The notes beneath the pieces were generated by a model. The model ran no database searches. It saw only the letters and a list, made by a program, of their open reading frames with translations, and was not told the origin of the DNA. Shown piece by piece: positions 18,620-32,032 of a DNA stretch of 64,000 nt (within the stretch, counting starts at the first letter, position 1; each line of letters starts with the position of its first letter). A program made the position numbers and the translations under genes. Source of the DNA: Fructilactobacillus carniphilus (GTDB lineage Bacteria > Bacillota > Bacilli > Lactobacillales > Lactobacillaceae). Where the stretch lies: NCBI RefSeq assembly GCF_024029675.1, contig NZ_CP097121.1, forward strand, positions 930,001-994,000, read 5' to 3'.

Positions 18620-19586
18620 TAGACCTCCCCTGCTTGCGAAACATGGAATAAACAACGTCCTCTAAGGAAGGCGTTTCCACCTGCAATTGCTCGAGCGCCG
18701 TGGTTTTAAAGGTGATCGTACTATCTCCTTCGGCCGCCCGGACCACGGTTTGGTCGTCACGCTGCGATATCTCTGCGGCCTGTGTCGCCACGATGGCGTG
18801 ATTTGGACCGTTCTTTAGCGTAATTGGGCGCTGGGGATCCCGAACCGTCTGCATTAACTTAGCAACAGATCCGTCAAACTGAATCCGCCCGTCGAGAAGC
18901 AACAACAGCCGATCCGCTACCGCTTCGATATCGTTCATTTGGTGACTAATTAATAAAATGGTCACGTTGTTGGTCTGATTAATCTGATTTAAAAAGGCAT
19001 GAAATTCACGTTGACTCACAATGTCCATCCCTAAAGTGGGTTCGTCCAAGATCAGCAATTCCGGACCATGTAATAACGTGGCAATCAACTCGAGCTTGGT
19101 CCGTTCCCCGAGGGACAATTTTCGGACCGGAACGTTTAACACTGCCTGAAGATGAAACATTTGTACATACTTATCTAAACGGGCTTGATAACTCGGGGTG
19201 TCCACCTGATAAATCGTCTTTAGGAGTTTAAATGTATCTAACGCGGGTAAATCCCAGTTTAACTGACTCTTTTGGCCCATCATGACCCCAATCTGCTTTA
19301 AAAAACCATAGTCATTGGGGTTCGGGCGTACACCGGCCACCCATAAATTATCAGTATCGGATTGTAAAATTCCGGTCAAGAGTTTAATCAACGTGGATTT
19401 CCCCGCTCCATTGGGGCCTAACAATCCGACTTTTTCACCCTGGTTAATGGTAAACGTGATGTCTGTAAGCACCCGTTTTGATTGATAGTGACGGTGAAAA
19501 AAGTCTTTCAGGTTATTTTTAAATCCTAATTTCTTTTCAAATAGACGGTATTCATAGTTGAGGTGCTTGGTTTCAATGTAGGCCAT
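18606..19586 (-). CDS. ABC-2 exporter ATP-binding protein
   Basis: A 326-residue ATPase: Walker A GPNGAGKSTLIK near residue 57, signature LSLGERTKLE (a variant of LSGGQ), Walker B LLILDEPTLGMD, and the switch histidine in LLISHQMND. A C-terminal extension of about 90 residues follows, as in NatA/CcmA-type exporters. It heads the three-gene unit; GAGAGGAG precedes the ATG. The substrate is unknown; daunorubicin-resistance-like ATPases are the closest family I recognise. Confidence 0.85.
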   Translation of the reverse strand: MAYIETKHLNYEYRLFEKKLGFKNNLKDFFHRHYQSKRVLTDITFTINQGEKVGLLGPNGAGKSTLIKLLTGILQSDTDNLWVAGVRPNPNDYGFLKQIGVMMGQKSQLNWDLPALDTFKLLKTIYQVDTPSYQARLDKYVQMFHLQAVLNVPVRKLSLGERTKLELIATLLHGPELLILDEPTLGMDIVSQREFHAFLNQINQTNNVTILLISHQMNDIEAVADRLLLLLDGRIQFDGSVAKLMQTVRDPQRPITLKNGPNHAIVATQAAEISQRDDQTVVRAAEGDSTITFKTTALEQLQVETPSLEDVVYSMFRKQGRSNEVR

Positions 19587-19680
19587 TTGAAACTCCTCTC
19601 GTCGTGAGGCAATTGTCCTTGCTGCAATAAAAATAAATTGGATTGATTATAATCCTAAAGTCAGCTAAAAACAATGGTAA

Positions 19681-19714
19681 AAAAAGAGGATCTCGCACTA
19701 ACCGTGCCGGATCC
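19681..19714 (-). terminator. mscL terminator
   Basis: A GGATCC/GGCAC hairpin with a T-run lies directly downstream of mscL on the minus strand. Confidence 0.75.
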
Positions 19715-19724
19715 CACTTTCTAA

Positions 19725-20135
19725 TTATTTAGTTTCTTTCGTTTCCTGACTAGCTTCCGATTGACCTTGTTCTTGTTTTAATAAGGTCACAATTTCTGCC
19801 AGATACTGTTCGCTCTTCGGTGTCGTCTTTTCTTTATCTTGCCGCAACCGCATTTTCCCTAAAATTTTCACTATGATGAAAACCACGAACGCAATGATGA
19901 AGAAGTTGATGACTGCGTTGAGGAAAACCCCGTAGCGGAAAGTGGCGCCTCCCACTTTAAACGATAGGGAAGAAAGATCAATGTTACCGATGAATAACCC
20001 AATTAAGGGATTCAAAATGTTTTTAACTAACGAACTCACAATCCCTGTAAAGGCCGATCCAATGATAACCCCGACGGCCATGTCAATGACGTTCCCCTTG
20101 GAGATGAAAGCTTTAAATTCTTTAATCATGTTCAC
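19725..20135 (-). CDS. mscL: Large-conductance mechanosensitive channel
   Basis: A 136-residue tension-gated channel that releases solutes on hypo-osmotic shock. The N-terminal amphipathic helix and first membrane helix read MIKEFKAFISKGNVIDMAVGV, with the family's conserved GNVIDMAVGVIIG stretch. A second membrane helix lies near residue 75, and the C-terminus is a charged helix rich in Gln and Glu. Monocistronic with its own terminator. Confidence 0.97.
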   Translation of the reverse strand: MNMIKEFKAFISKGNVIDMAVGVIIGSAFTGIVSSLVKNILNPLIGLFIGNIDLSSLSFKVGGATFRYGVFLNAVINFFIIAFVVFIIVKILGKMRLRQDKEKTTPKSEQYLAEIVTLLKQEQGQSEASQETKETK

Positions 20136-20231
20136 TGCTCCTTTCTTGTTACTACATTCAATTACTTACCCAAACTGCTCATAATTGTCATTAATGCTGC
20201 AATTAACTAGTTTTTTACAATTTAGGAACTA

Positions 20232-20304
20232 AGCCGCATCCGGGATTCGAACCCGGAGTCTTTTCCTTACCATGGAAGTGCTCTACCTATTGAGCTAAAG
20301 CGGC
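20232..20304 (-). tRNA. tRNA-Thr (GGT)
   Basis: A 73-nt cloverleaf on the minus strand with anticodon GGT, reading ACC/ACT. The T arm and D arm are regular, and no CCA is encoded. Two non-pairs are visible: U6-U67 in the acceptor stem and C27-A43 at the top of the anticodon stem. The gene is separate from the rRNA unit. Confidence 0.88.
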
Positions 20305-20335
20305 ACCAATATTTTAACATACTAACAGCTTTTGA

Positions 20336-20364
20336 TTGCAAATAATTTAGTTAATGCTTAAACT
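20336..20364 (+). promoter_or_regulatory. Promoter of the small repeat protein
   Basis: TTGCAA (20336-20341) and TAAACT (20359-20364) are 17 bp apart, followed by AAAGGAGG before the start codon at 20395. Confidence 0.6.
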
Positions 20365-20394
20365 AATAGAAAGCTAACTAAAGGAGGGATAAAG

Positions 20395-20601
20395 ATGCCT
20401 GATATGGATAAGTTTAAAAAGGATGCCGCTGAAGCTTTTGATAAAGTGAAAGATGGCACCAAAGATGTAATTGACGACACTAAAAAAGGTGCTAAGGATG
20501 TCTTTGATAAAGTAAAAGACGGAACTAAAGATGTTGTCGATGACGCCAAAAAAGATAGCAAAAAAGTCGTTGATAAAGAAAAAGAAAAACACGACAAGTA
20601 A
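20395..20601 (+). CDS. Small lysine/aspartate-rich repeat protein (LEA/YtxH-like)
   Basis: A 68-residue, highly charged protein rich in Lys and Asp, without cysteine or a membrane segment. It contains a tandem repeat of about 22 residues: FDKVKDGTKDVIDDTKKGAK, then FDKVKDGTKDVVDDAKKDSK. The pattern predicts an amphipathic helix like 11-mer LEA or YtxH/CsbD-type stress proteins. Neither family is a firm match. A strong ribosome site (AAAGGAGG), a promoter and a terminator indicate a real monocistronic gene between tRNA-Thr and the rRNA operon. Confidence 0.82.
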   Translation: MPDMDKFKKDAAEAFDKVKDGTKDVIDDTKKGAKDVFDKVKDGTKDVVDDAKKDSKKVVDKEKEKHDK

Positions 20602-20613
20602 TTCTTTATTAAT

Positions 20614-20645
20614 TAAGGACCTGTAACTACAGGTTCTTTTTTTAT
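20614..20645 (+). terminator. Terminator of the small repeat protein
   Basis: Arms GGACCTGT and ACAGGTTC with a four-base loop are followed by a T-run. Confidence 0.85.
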
Positions 20646-20650
20646 TAAAT

Positions 20651-20686
20651 AAAAAAGACACCTTCGAATTGCTTCGAAAGTGCCTT
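20651..20686 (-). terminator. rRNA operon terminator
   Basis: GGCACTTTCGAA and TTCGAAGGTGTC arms followed by TTTTTT on the minus strand, directly after the 5S gene. Confidence 0.88.
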
Positions 20687-20692
20687 TACTGC

Positions 20693-20809
20693 GCGTGGCA
20701 ACGTCCTATCCTCGCAGGGGGCGATCCCCCAACTACTTTTGGCGTGCTAAAGCTTAACTGCTGTGTTCGGCATGGGAACAGGTGTATCCTTTAGGCTATC
20801 GCCACCACA
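20693..20809 (-). rRNA. 5S ribosomal RNA
   Basis: About 117 nt, with the conserved 5S elements TGTGGTGGCGATAGCC at the 5' end and CCCATGCCGAACACAG internally. It is the last gene of the rRNA operon. Ends are estimated to within a few bases from the terminal stem. Confidence 0.96.
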
Positions 20810-20881
20810 CTTTGAGTGAACTTCGTTCCCTCAAAACTAGCTAATATTATTTCCTGCTGAGTTTCCATTCTGCTTTTCCTT

Positions 20882-25585
<4,704 letters not shown>

Positions 25586-25750
25586 ATGAGAACTTTACTA
25601 GCTCTACTTTATTATTTGTTTCTTAAGCGAATTGACTTCGCAAATGTTTAATTTTTAAACGCTAGTTTAAAAATTCCTTACACTTTTTGTAATCAAAATC
25701 TTGTTCAGTTTTCAAAGAACTACTTTACACACTTCTTTAGTGCATTAATA

Positions 25751-25779
25751 ATCATATCGTGATTACGAGTAAATGTCAA
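25751..25779 (-). promoter_or_regulatory. rRNA operon promoter P2
   Basis: TTGACA (25774-25779) and TATGAT (25751-25756) with a 17-bp spacer, about 170 bp upstream of 16S. Confidence 0.85.
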
Positions 25780-25834
25780 GCAAGAATTAATTAAATTCAA
25801 GTGATAGCATTAATCTTCGTAACGCGCATTTCCT

Positions 25835-25863
25835 AATATACAAGCAAAGCTGAAGAAGGTCAA
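25835..25863 (-). promoter_or_regulatory. rRNA operon promoter P1
   Basis: TTGACC (25858-25863) and TATATT (25835-25840) with a 17-bp spacer, 84 bp upstream of P2. Together with P2 it gives the tandem arrangement usual for Gram-positive rRNA operons. Region 25586-25928 otherwise holds the rRNA leader and a terminator, and no gene. Confidence 0.8.
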
Positions 25864-25896
25864 GCGCAATTATAAAATTAATGAATTTTGCCTAAA

Positions 25897-25926
25897 GAAA
25901 AACCACCCTTAGTTGAGTGGTTTTAA
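25897..25926 (-). terminator. Terminator of the DUF4811 gene
   Basis: AAAACCAC and GTGGTTTT arms with a T-rich 3' side on the minus strand, just after the stop of the gene at 25929. Confidence 0.8.
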
Positions 25927-25928
25927 AA

Positions 25929-26699
25929 TTATTTTAAATTCATTTCATGAGCGACTTGTTGAACTAGTTTCTGTTGAGCTTCCTGTTTCATCTGTTCCTG
26001 AAATTCAGTCTGCCACTTCTTCATTAACTTCTGGCGCTGTTGCTCAGAAAGCTGTGGGTTCTTCTGCATTTCGGCTTGCATTTTACCCTGAATGTACTGT
26101 TGCGCTTGTTGCTTGACCGCCATTTGGGCATTCGGATCCTGTTGCTGCTTTTGTAATCCAGCCGTTGCTTGCTTCATCCGCTGGCCAAATTCCTTCGCCT
26201 GTTTTGGCGTCATTACCAAGTAATCGTTTGCAACGTAAAAAGTATTCGTCCGTTTAATGAACGTTTCCTTTTGCGCTAAGCCAAACATCATCCGGTAAAA
26301 GCCATTCTTGTAAACCCATTCTTGTTTCTGGGTTACCAATTTATTCTTGGTCCCTTCGTGATGAATGATGTTTTTCGTATTAATTGCTGGAGTGGTCGTC
26401 GGTTTCTTTTGACTTGCGCTCTTCTTATAGATCACAACCTGTTCCTTACCCTGCTTACCAAGCTTTTGGTAAAGAACCATGTTCATCTGTTTGTTAATGG
26501 AATTAAATGACTGCGTGGTTGTAACCGTTGCTTTCTTCATTCCTAAGTGATCATGAAAGTTACCAATAATACTCAAAACCGTCAAAATCACCAATAATCC
26601 GGCAATGGCGCCCGTTAAATTCGCAATTTTTTGATTCGAAATTAAATTGAAACACAGGAAGAACGCCAGAACCGTTCCAATTAAAATTACAAAAATCAT
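25929..26699 (-). CDS. DUF4811-like membrane protein
   Basis: A 256-residue protein with two N-terminal membrane segments (about 1-18 and 27-48), an exposed middle domain (VVIYKK, YFVANDYLVMTPKQ-type strands), and a long Gln/Lys-rich C-terminal coiled coil. It resembles the DUF4811 proteins found beside EmrB/QacA-type exporters in lactobacilli. Its start overlaps the exporter stop by 4 bp, so it is translated with the exporter and may modulate it. Its function is not known. Confidence 0.78.
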   Translation of the reverse strand: MIFVILIGTVLAFFLCFNLISNQKIANLTGAIAGLLVILTVLSIIGNFHDHLGMKKATVTTTQSFNSINKQMNMVLYQKLGKQGKEQVVIYKKSASQKKPTTTPAINTKNIIHHEGTKNKLVTQKQEWVYKNGFYRMMFGLAQKETFIKRTNTFYVANDYLVMTPKQAKEFGQRMKQATAGLQKQQQDPNAQMAVKQQAQQYIQGKMQAEMQKNPQLSEQQRQKLMKKWQTEFQEQMKQEAQQKLVQQVAHEMNLK

Positions 26700-28177
26700 T
26701 CTGCGTCTCCCCCTTTCGTGGTTGCTTTCTGACTAACCCGTCCCTTTTTCAAAGCGAAAGCTAATCCAAAGGCAATTAATGCAATTAAAAAGGCAATTCC
26801 AAAGGTGGCGGTGTATCCCTTTAAGGTTGCAGAAATCGCTAAGTCCCGAAAATGGATGGGGTCGTTAATCTTCAACGTGTTGCTAGGCATGTTGTTGCTC
26901 GTCACGTTCGACAAGATGGAAACCATCACTGCCGTCGCGATCGATCCACAAATTTGCCGAATCGTATTGTTAACCGCCGTTCCGTGACCCATCATCTGGA
27001 CTGATAATGAGTTCATCCCAGAGGTCGTCACGGGCATCATTACCATTGCAACCCCAAACATTCGGACCGCGTACAGCACCATAATGTAGGCATTGGAAGT
27101 ATCCTCCGTTAAGAACATAAATGGAAAAGTTCCTACCGTTAAGAGGAACAACCCGCAGATTGCTAACCGGCGAGCTCCATACTTATCAAAGAGCTTCCCA
27201 GTAATCGGGCTCATAATCCCCATCATCAAAGCTCCCCCTAACAGGGTTAACCCAGAATGAAAAGCGGACATCCCCTTCACAATTTGCAAGTAGAGGGGCA
27301 ATACCATTTCCACCCCAATCATGGCCATGAAAGAAACAGAGGCCAGCGAAGTGGATAAACTAAATTCAAATGATTTCAACACCCGGAGGTCCAAGAAAGG
27401 ATGTTCAATGGTCAACTGTCGCCAAATAAAGAAGGCCACAAAAATCGCTCCGATTACCAACGACCAAATGACCGTTTTACTTCCCCAACCGTCGTTTCCA
27501 ACGCTCGAAAATCCGTACAAAGTGGAGCCAAATCCAATCGTAGAAAGAACTAACGAAATGTAATCTAGCTTAGATTTATGGGTGGGAAGTACCGGTTTAA
27601 TGAAAAATAGTCCGGCCACTAGCACAAAGGCCGCAATTGGGATGATTAAACTGAAAATCACCCGCCAGGAGTAGTTATCAATAATCCATCCAGACAGAGT
27701 GGGACCAATCGCTGGAGCTAGTCCAATGACGATTCCCCCCATCCCTAACGCAGCTCCCCGTTCGTTAGCCGGGAAGATGGAAAGCAAGATGGTCTGCATC
27801 AACGGCATAATTACTCCAGCCCCGACCGCCTGCACTAGTCGCGCGATAAAAAGCACGCTAAAAGTGGGAGCAGTCGCCGCCAGAATCGTTCCAATTTCAA
27901 AAATTAACATGGCTCCTAAATACAGCCACTTGGTGTTCATGCGGCTTGTCAGCCAGGCACTAACTGGAATCAAAATCCCGTTAACCATCATGAATCCCGT
28001 CGTCAGCCACTGAACAGTGGACGTACTAACGTGAAACGCATTCATCAAAGTGGGAAATGCGGTTCCTAAAATCGTTTGATTCAAAACGGTCACAAAGGCC
28101 CCCACCAGTAATAATAGAACAAACATCGTTCGATTATACGGGTTTCCGTTCGCATCAACGGTCTGTTTTGCGCTCAT
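26696..28177 (-). CDS. MFS drug exporter, DHA2 family (LmrB/EmrB-like)
   Basis: A 493-residue, 14-helix major facilitator exporter of the DHA2 group, using the proton gradient to expel drugs or other amphiphiles. Family motifs include TGFMMVNGILIPVSAWL (helix 2), ARLVQAVGAGVIMPL (helix 4) and the motif C-like GLAPAIGPTLSGWI (helix 5). GGAGGG precedes the ATG. Promoter elements and an inverted repeat lie upstream. The substrate is not predictable. It overlaps the DUF4811 gene, so the pair forms one unit. Confidence 0.92.
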   Translation of the reverse strand: MSAKQTVDANGNPYNRTMFVLLLLVGAFVTVLNQTILGTAFPTLMNAFHVSTSTVQWLTTGFMMVNGILIPVSAWLTSRMNTKWLYLGAMLIFEIGTILAATAPTFSVLFIARLVQAVGAGVIMPLMQTILLSIFPANERGAALGMGGIVIGLAPAIGPTLSGWIIDNYSWRVIFSLIIPIAAFVLVAGLFFIKPVLPTHKSKLDYISLVLSTIGFGSTLYGFSSVGNDGWGSKTVIWSLVIGAIFVAFFIWRQLTIEHPFLDLRVLKSFEFSLSTSLASVSFMAMIGVEMVLPLYLQIVKGMSAFHSGLTLLGGALMMGIMSPITGKLFDKYGARRLAICGLFLLTVGTFPFMFLTEDTSNAYIMVLYAVRMFGVAMVMMPVTTSGMNSLSVQMMGHGTAVNNTIRQICGSIATAVMVSILSNVTSNNMPSNTLKINDPIHFRDLAISATLKGYTATFGIAFLIALIAFGLAFALKKGRVSQKATTKGGDAE

Positions 28178-28214
28178 TGAAATCCCTCCATTTATTTTTT
28201 AAAGTCTACCAGTT

Positions 28215-28243
28215 ACTATACGAGCATCATCAACCCTTGTCAA
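28215..28243 (-). promoter_or_regulatory. Promoter of the MFS exporter
   Basis: TTGACA (28238-28243) and TATAGT (28215-28220) are 17 bp apart on the minus strand, 38 bp before the start codon. Confidence 0.82.
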
Positions 28244-28266
28244 GTAAGCTAACAAAGATTTGACAA
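28236..28266. promoter_or_regulatory. Putative operator, inverted repeat at the exporter promoter
   Basis: Perfect 8-bp inverted arms CTTGTCAA (28236-28243) and TTGACAAG (28259-28266) are separated by 15 bp and overlap the -35 box. The layout suggests a repressor or activator site; no regulator gene is adjacent. Confidence 0.45.
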
Positions 28267-28268
28267 GC

Positions 28269-28300
28269 AAAAAAAGAACCCCCCAATTCGTGAGATTCTT
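28269..28300 (-). terminator. Terminator of the P-type ATPase
   Basis: AAGAATCTC and GGGGTTCTT arms, with G-U pairs, followed by a T-run on the minus strand. Confidence 0.7.
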
Positions 28301-28326
28301 TCTCGGTTTCCGTTCAGGATTAACTT

Positions 28327-31107
28327 TTATTGATTTGTACCCTTCATCGTCTTTCTGACAATCCATTTTCTTAACTCATCGATTAAGATTAACGGAATCG
28401 GGATACAAATTAAGAATAACCAGTCATGAAGACTAAGATCTGCCGTACCAAAGAGCCCGTGAACAAACGGGACATAAACTAAGAAGGCCAGCAAGCAGAT
28501 TTCAAAAGCAATTCCCCATAAAATCCGGTGGTTGGAAAAGATTCCCACCTTAAAGAGGGAGTTCCGTTGCGTTCTGATGTTCAAAACATTGGCCACCTGA
28601 CAAAAAACAATCGCAGCCAATGTCATGGTTGTCGCTACCATGTAAGTGTTCCCACTGGCAGCTAAAGCAACGTGCGGCCAACCGTGTTGCCAGTTTACAA
28701 AGAAGTAAGCAAAGGTGGAAATGGCAGTCGCAATTAGCCCATAGTAACCAAAGCTCTTCCAAATGATGGTTTTGTTTAGCAGGTGATCAGTTTCTTTGCG
28801 CGGCGGACGTTCCATGATTCCCGGTTCACTTTGTTCCGCTCCGAGCCCTAAGGCCGGTAACATATCCGTTCCTAAATCAACCGTTAAAATTTGCATTACC
28901 GTCAGTGGTAGTGGAATGGCTCCCCCTGAAAGTAAAAAAAGAATTGATGGAAATGCTTCTGGAACGTTACTAGTAAAGATGTAGAGCAGGAATTTTTGAA
29001 TGTTACTGTAAACCGTCCGCCCTTCTTCGATTGCATTCACGATTGAAGCAAAGTTATCGTCGGTTAAAATCATATCCGCAGCATCTTTGGCGACGTCGGT
29101 TCCCGTCACTCCCATGGCAATCCCGATGTTAGCTTTCTTCAGGGCGGGAGCATCATTTACTCCGTCCCCCGTGGAAGCCACCACGTCACCATTAGCCTGA
29201 CACATGGAAACAATCCGGTATTTATCCTCTGGAGCAACCCGAGCAAAGATGACCTCACCCTTTACGGCTGCTCGGAGTTGATCATCACTTAGCTGCTTCA
29301 TTTCTTCCCCGGTAATCACCCGGGCTGCATCGGAAACAATGCCAATTTTAACGGCAATGCTTTTGGCAGTGAGAGTACTGTCACCAGTAACCATGATGAT
29401 TCTAATTCCAGCGGTATGACATTTTCGCACGGCTTCATAGATTTCTTCGCGCGGTGGATCTTGCATTGCTGCTAATCCCACGAAGGTTAAATGTTGTTCC
29501 GTGTTAGCGGGCGTTGCATTGTCAAAGTTAGTAGCATCCGTTGTCGTGTAAGCAAATGCCAACGACCGCAGTCCCTGCGCCGCGTAATCCCGGTTAGCTT
29601 GATCAATTTGTGCCTTATATTCGGGTGTCAATGGTTCGACTTTGCCGTCAATCAGAATCGTATCACAAACTGTGATTAAGTTAGACAGGGCTCCCTTAGT
29701 ATAAACATAGGTTTTGCCGTCTTGCTTCTTTTGAATCGTTGTCATCATCCGCCGGGTCGAATCAAACGGTAATTCTTTCAACCGCGGTGAATCTTGCAAA
29801 CGGTCAGCTAAATTCAATCCGGCTTTAGCGGTCAAAATGTTCAGTCCGGCTTCAGTTGGAGTCCCTAAAATTTTAGGAGCATCACCGGCGTTTTTCGGTT
29901 TCTGAATCTTAGTATCGTTATTCAATAGAGCAATGTCTAACAGTAAATTCAAGTCAGGATAGTTTTTCAAATCCACATCTTGATTCTGAAACTGAATTTT
30001 CCCGTTGTTGTAATATCCCGTTCCGGTTACCGTAAATTCTTGATCTGGTAACCAAATGTGGTTCACGGTCATTTGGTTTTGCGTCAGAGTCCCAGTCTTA
30101 TCCGAACAAATGACGTTAGTTTCCCCGAGGGTTTCCACGCTGTCCAAGCTCTTCAAAAGCGCATGCCGCTTGGCCATCACCTGGGTTCCGTGAGCTAATG
30201 ACAGAGTCACGGTCGGTAATAATCCTTCCGGAATAAATGCCACAATCATTCCCAGGGCAAAAATGAAGGATTTGGCCACGGGATAGTGAACGAAGAAAAT
30301 GGCTAGAATGAAGAATGCCAGTCCAATTGATAGTGACAAAATCGACAATTGTCGAGTCAAGTGGTTTAATTCTTGGGTCAATGGTGAATCCGTCTTCTTC
30401 TGGTTTTGTGTTAAGCTGGCAATCTTACCAAATTCGGTATTCATCCCCGTTTCAATGACCATCACGGTAGCGGTCCCACTCGTTACCACGGTTCCCGCAA
30501 ACACAATGTTTTGAATCGCAAACTGACCATCACTGTGCTTGTATTCAACAAATTTGTCCACGGGCACGGATTCTCCGGTTAAGGCCGACTCATCGACCTG
30601 CAGCGAAGAACTCGTTAGCACCCGCGCATCGGCAGGAATGGCGTCTCCTGCCTGTAACTCAACTAAATCACCAGGCACAATGTCTTCGGCAACTAGTTGG
30701 GTCTGTTTTCCATCCCGAATGACGTTCACGTAGCTTGGTAACAACTTACTGAGTGCGTCGGTCGCTTTTTTAGCTGCTCGTTCTTCCCAATAGGAAAATA
30801 GACCATTAATAATGTTCACAGCCCAAATGGCAATTCCAAGTTCGGGTGTTCCAGCAAAAAAGGCAATAATTCCTGAGACCCAGAGCAAGCAGGCCATCAA
30901 CGAAACAAAGTTTTTCAAGAAATTAAGGAGCTCATTTTCTTGCTTCCCCTTTTGAATCACATTTTTTCCGACCGTTGCCAGTTCTTTTTGTGCCACTGTG
31001 GCAGTTAAACCAGTTTGCGCTGATGAATTTAAATCCTTGGTTAATTCATCTACTGATAATTGCGCATACTGATCAGCAGTTAATTTATCGTTTGGCATCT
31101 TACTCAC
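28327..31107 (-). CDS. Cation-transporting P-type ATPase (P2 type)
   Basis: A 926-residue cation pump. It has an N-terminal cation-ATPase domain, the actuator motif SALTGESVPV, the phosphorylation site CSDKTGTLTQ with Asp336, the hinge motif TGDGVNDAPALKKA, and C-terminal membrane helices. Helix M4 reads IPEGLLPTV, closer to Na/K-type (PEGLL) than to SERCA-type Ca pumps (PEGLP), so Na+ or K+ export is possible. Ca2+ cannot be excluded. Monocistronic. Confidence 0.9.
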   Translation of the reverse strand: MSKMPNDKLTADQYAQLSVDELTKDLNSSAQTGLTATVAQKELATVGKNVIQKGKQENELLNFLKNFVSLMACLLWVSGIIAFFAGTPELGIAIWAVNIINGLFSYWEERAAKKATDALSKLLPSYVNVIRDGKQTQLVAEDIVPGDLVELQAGDAIPADARVLTSSSLQVDESALTGESVPVDKFVEYKHSDGQFAIQNIVFAGTVVTSGTATVMVIETGMNTEFGKIASLTQNQKKTDSPLTQELNHLTRQLSILSLSIGLAFFILAIFFVHYPVAKSFIFALGMIVAFIPEGLLPTVTLSLAHGTQVMAKRHALLKSLDSVETLGETNVICSDKTGTLTQNQMTVNHIWLPDQEFTVTGTGYYNNGKIQFQNQDVDLKNYPDLNLLLDIALLNNDTKIQKPKNAGDAPKILGTPTEAGLNILTAKAGLNLADRLQDSPRLKELPFDSTRRMMTTIQKKQDGKTYVYTKGALSNLITVCDTILIDGKVEPLTPEYKAQIDQANRDYAAQGLRSLAFAYTTTDATNFDNATPANTEQHLTFVGLAAMQDPPREEIYEAVRKCHTAGIRIIMVTGDSTLTAKSIAVKIGIVSDAARVITGEEMKQLSDDQLRAAVKGEVIFARVAPEDKYRIVSMCQANGDVVASTGDGVNDAPALKKANIGIAMGVTGTDVAKDAADMILTDDNFASIVNAIEEGRTVYSNIQKFLLYIFTSNVPEAFPSILFLLSGGAIPLPLTVMQILTVDLGTDMLPALGLGAEQSEPGIMERPPRKETDHLLNKTIIWKSFGYYGLIATAISTFAYFFVNWQHGWPHVALAASGNTYMVATTMTLAAIVFCQVANVLNIRTQRNSLFKVGIFSNHRILWGIAFEICLLAFLVYVPFVHGLFGTADLSLHDWLFLICIPIPLILIDELRKWIVRKTMKGTNQ

Positions 31108-31248
31108 CCCATTCTAAAAATTTTTGTAAATCATGAACATATCCTTAGCTTACATCATTTTCAACCTTTGTTTAAGCTCTTTTCTCTGATTACTAAATTA
31201 GTGCCAGTAATTACCCGCAACAATCAGGACTTTCCTTAATCATTGCAA

Positions 31249-31282
31249 CAAAAAAGTGCAGCTAAGTACATTAGCCACACTT
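31249..31282 (-). terminator. gpmA terminator
   Basis: AAGTGTGGCTAA and TTAGCTGCACTT arms with a T-run, right after the gpmA stop on the minus strand. Confidence 0.85.
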
Positions 31283-31290
31283 CATTAAAA

Positions 31291-31983
31291 TTATTCACCT
31301 AATTTTTGCTTGCTAACCACGTTTAAGTTGGAATCAATGTCGTACACAATTGGTTCCCCAGTTGCAATTTCAACGTCCATGATGTCTTCGTCAGAGATGT
31401 TCTCAATGTACTTCGTTAATGCTCGTAAAGAGTTACCGTGGGCAGCAATGATTACGTTTTTGTTGTCTAATAACATTGGAGCAATGTGGTCTTGCCAGAA
31501 TGGAATTACCCGTTCCAACGTAACCTTCAAGTTTTCTCCAGCTGGGATGGTCCGTGGGTCCAAGTCAGCGTAACGACGATCCTTAGTTGCGGATCCTTCA
31601 TCGTCAGCACTTAACAGAGGAGGCAACACGTCGTAGGAACGCCGCCAAATGTGAACTTGTTCGTCACCATATTTTTCTGCAGCTTTAGCCTTGTTCTTTC
31701 CTTGTAAATCACCGTAGTGCCGTTCGTTTAAACGCCAGGTTTTCAGTTCTGGAATCCAAAGTTGATCACTTTCATCTAGAGCATAGTGTAAAGTCTTAAT
31801 GGCCCGTTTTAAAACAGACGTGTAAGCTTGGTCAAATTCTAAACCAGCATCAGCAATTAACTTGCCGGCGTTTTTAGCTTGTTTAACCCCTTCTTCACTT
31901 AAGTCCACGTCTACCCAACCGGTAAACTTGTTTGCTAGGTTCCATTCACTTTGTCCGTGTCGGATTAAACATAATTTAGCCAT
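31291..31983 (-). CDS. gpmA: 2,3-bisphosphoglycerate-dependent phosphoglycerate mutase
   Basis: Interconverts 3- and 2-phosphoglycerate in glycolysis. It has 230 residues, standard length. The phosphohistidine motif [10 protein letters not shown] is at residues 6-15 and [13 protein letters not shown] follows. The second histidine lies in [10 protein letters not shown] near residue 180, and RRSYDVLPP is present. A ribosome site (GAAAGAGG) precedes the ATG. It follows the AI-2E family gene by about 50 bp on the same strand. Confidence 0.97.
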   Translation of the reverse strand: MAKLCLIRHGQSEWNLANKFTGWVDVDLSEEGVKQAKNAGKLIADAGLEFDQAYTSVLKRAIKTLHYALDESDQLWIPELKTWRLNERHYGDLQGKNKAKAAEKYGDEQVHIWRRSYDVLPPLLSADDEGSATKDRRYADLDPRTIPAGENLKVTLERVIPFWQDHIAPMLLDNKNVIIAAHGNSLRALTKYIENISDEDIMDVEIATGEPIVYDIDSNLNVVSKQKLGE

Positions 31984-32032
31984 TGTTTTAAACCTCTTTC
32001 AATTTATTTAGTTAACTCGCTTTTATCATACA

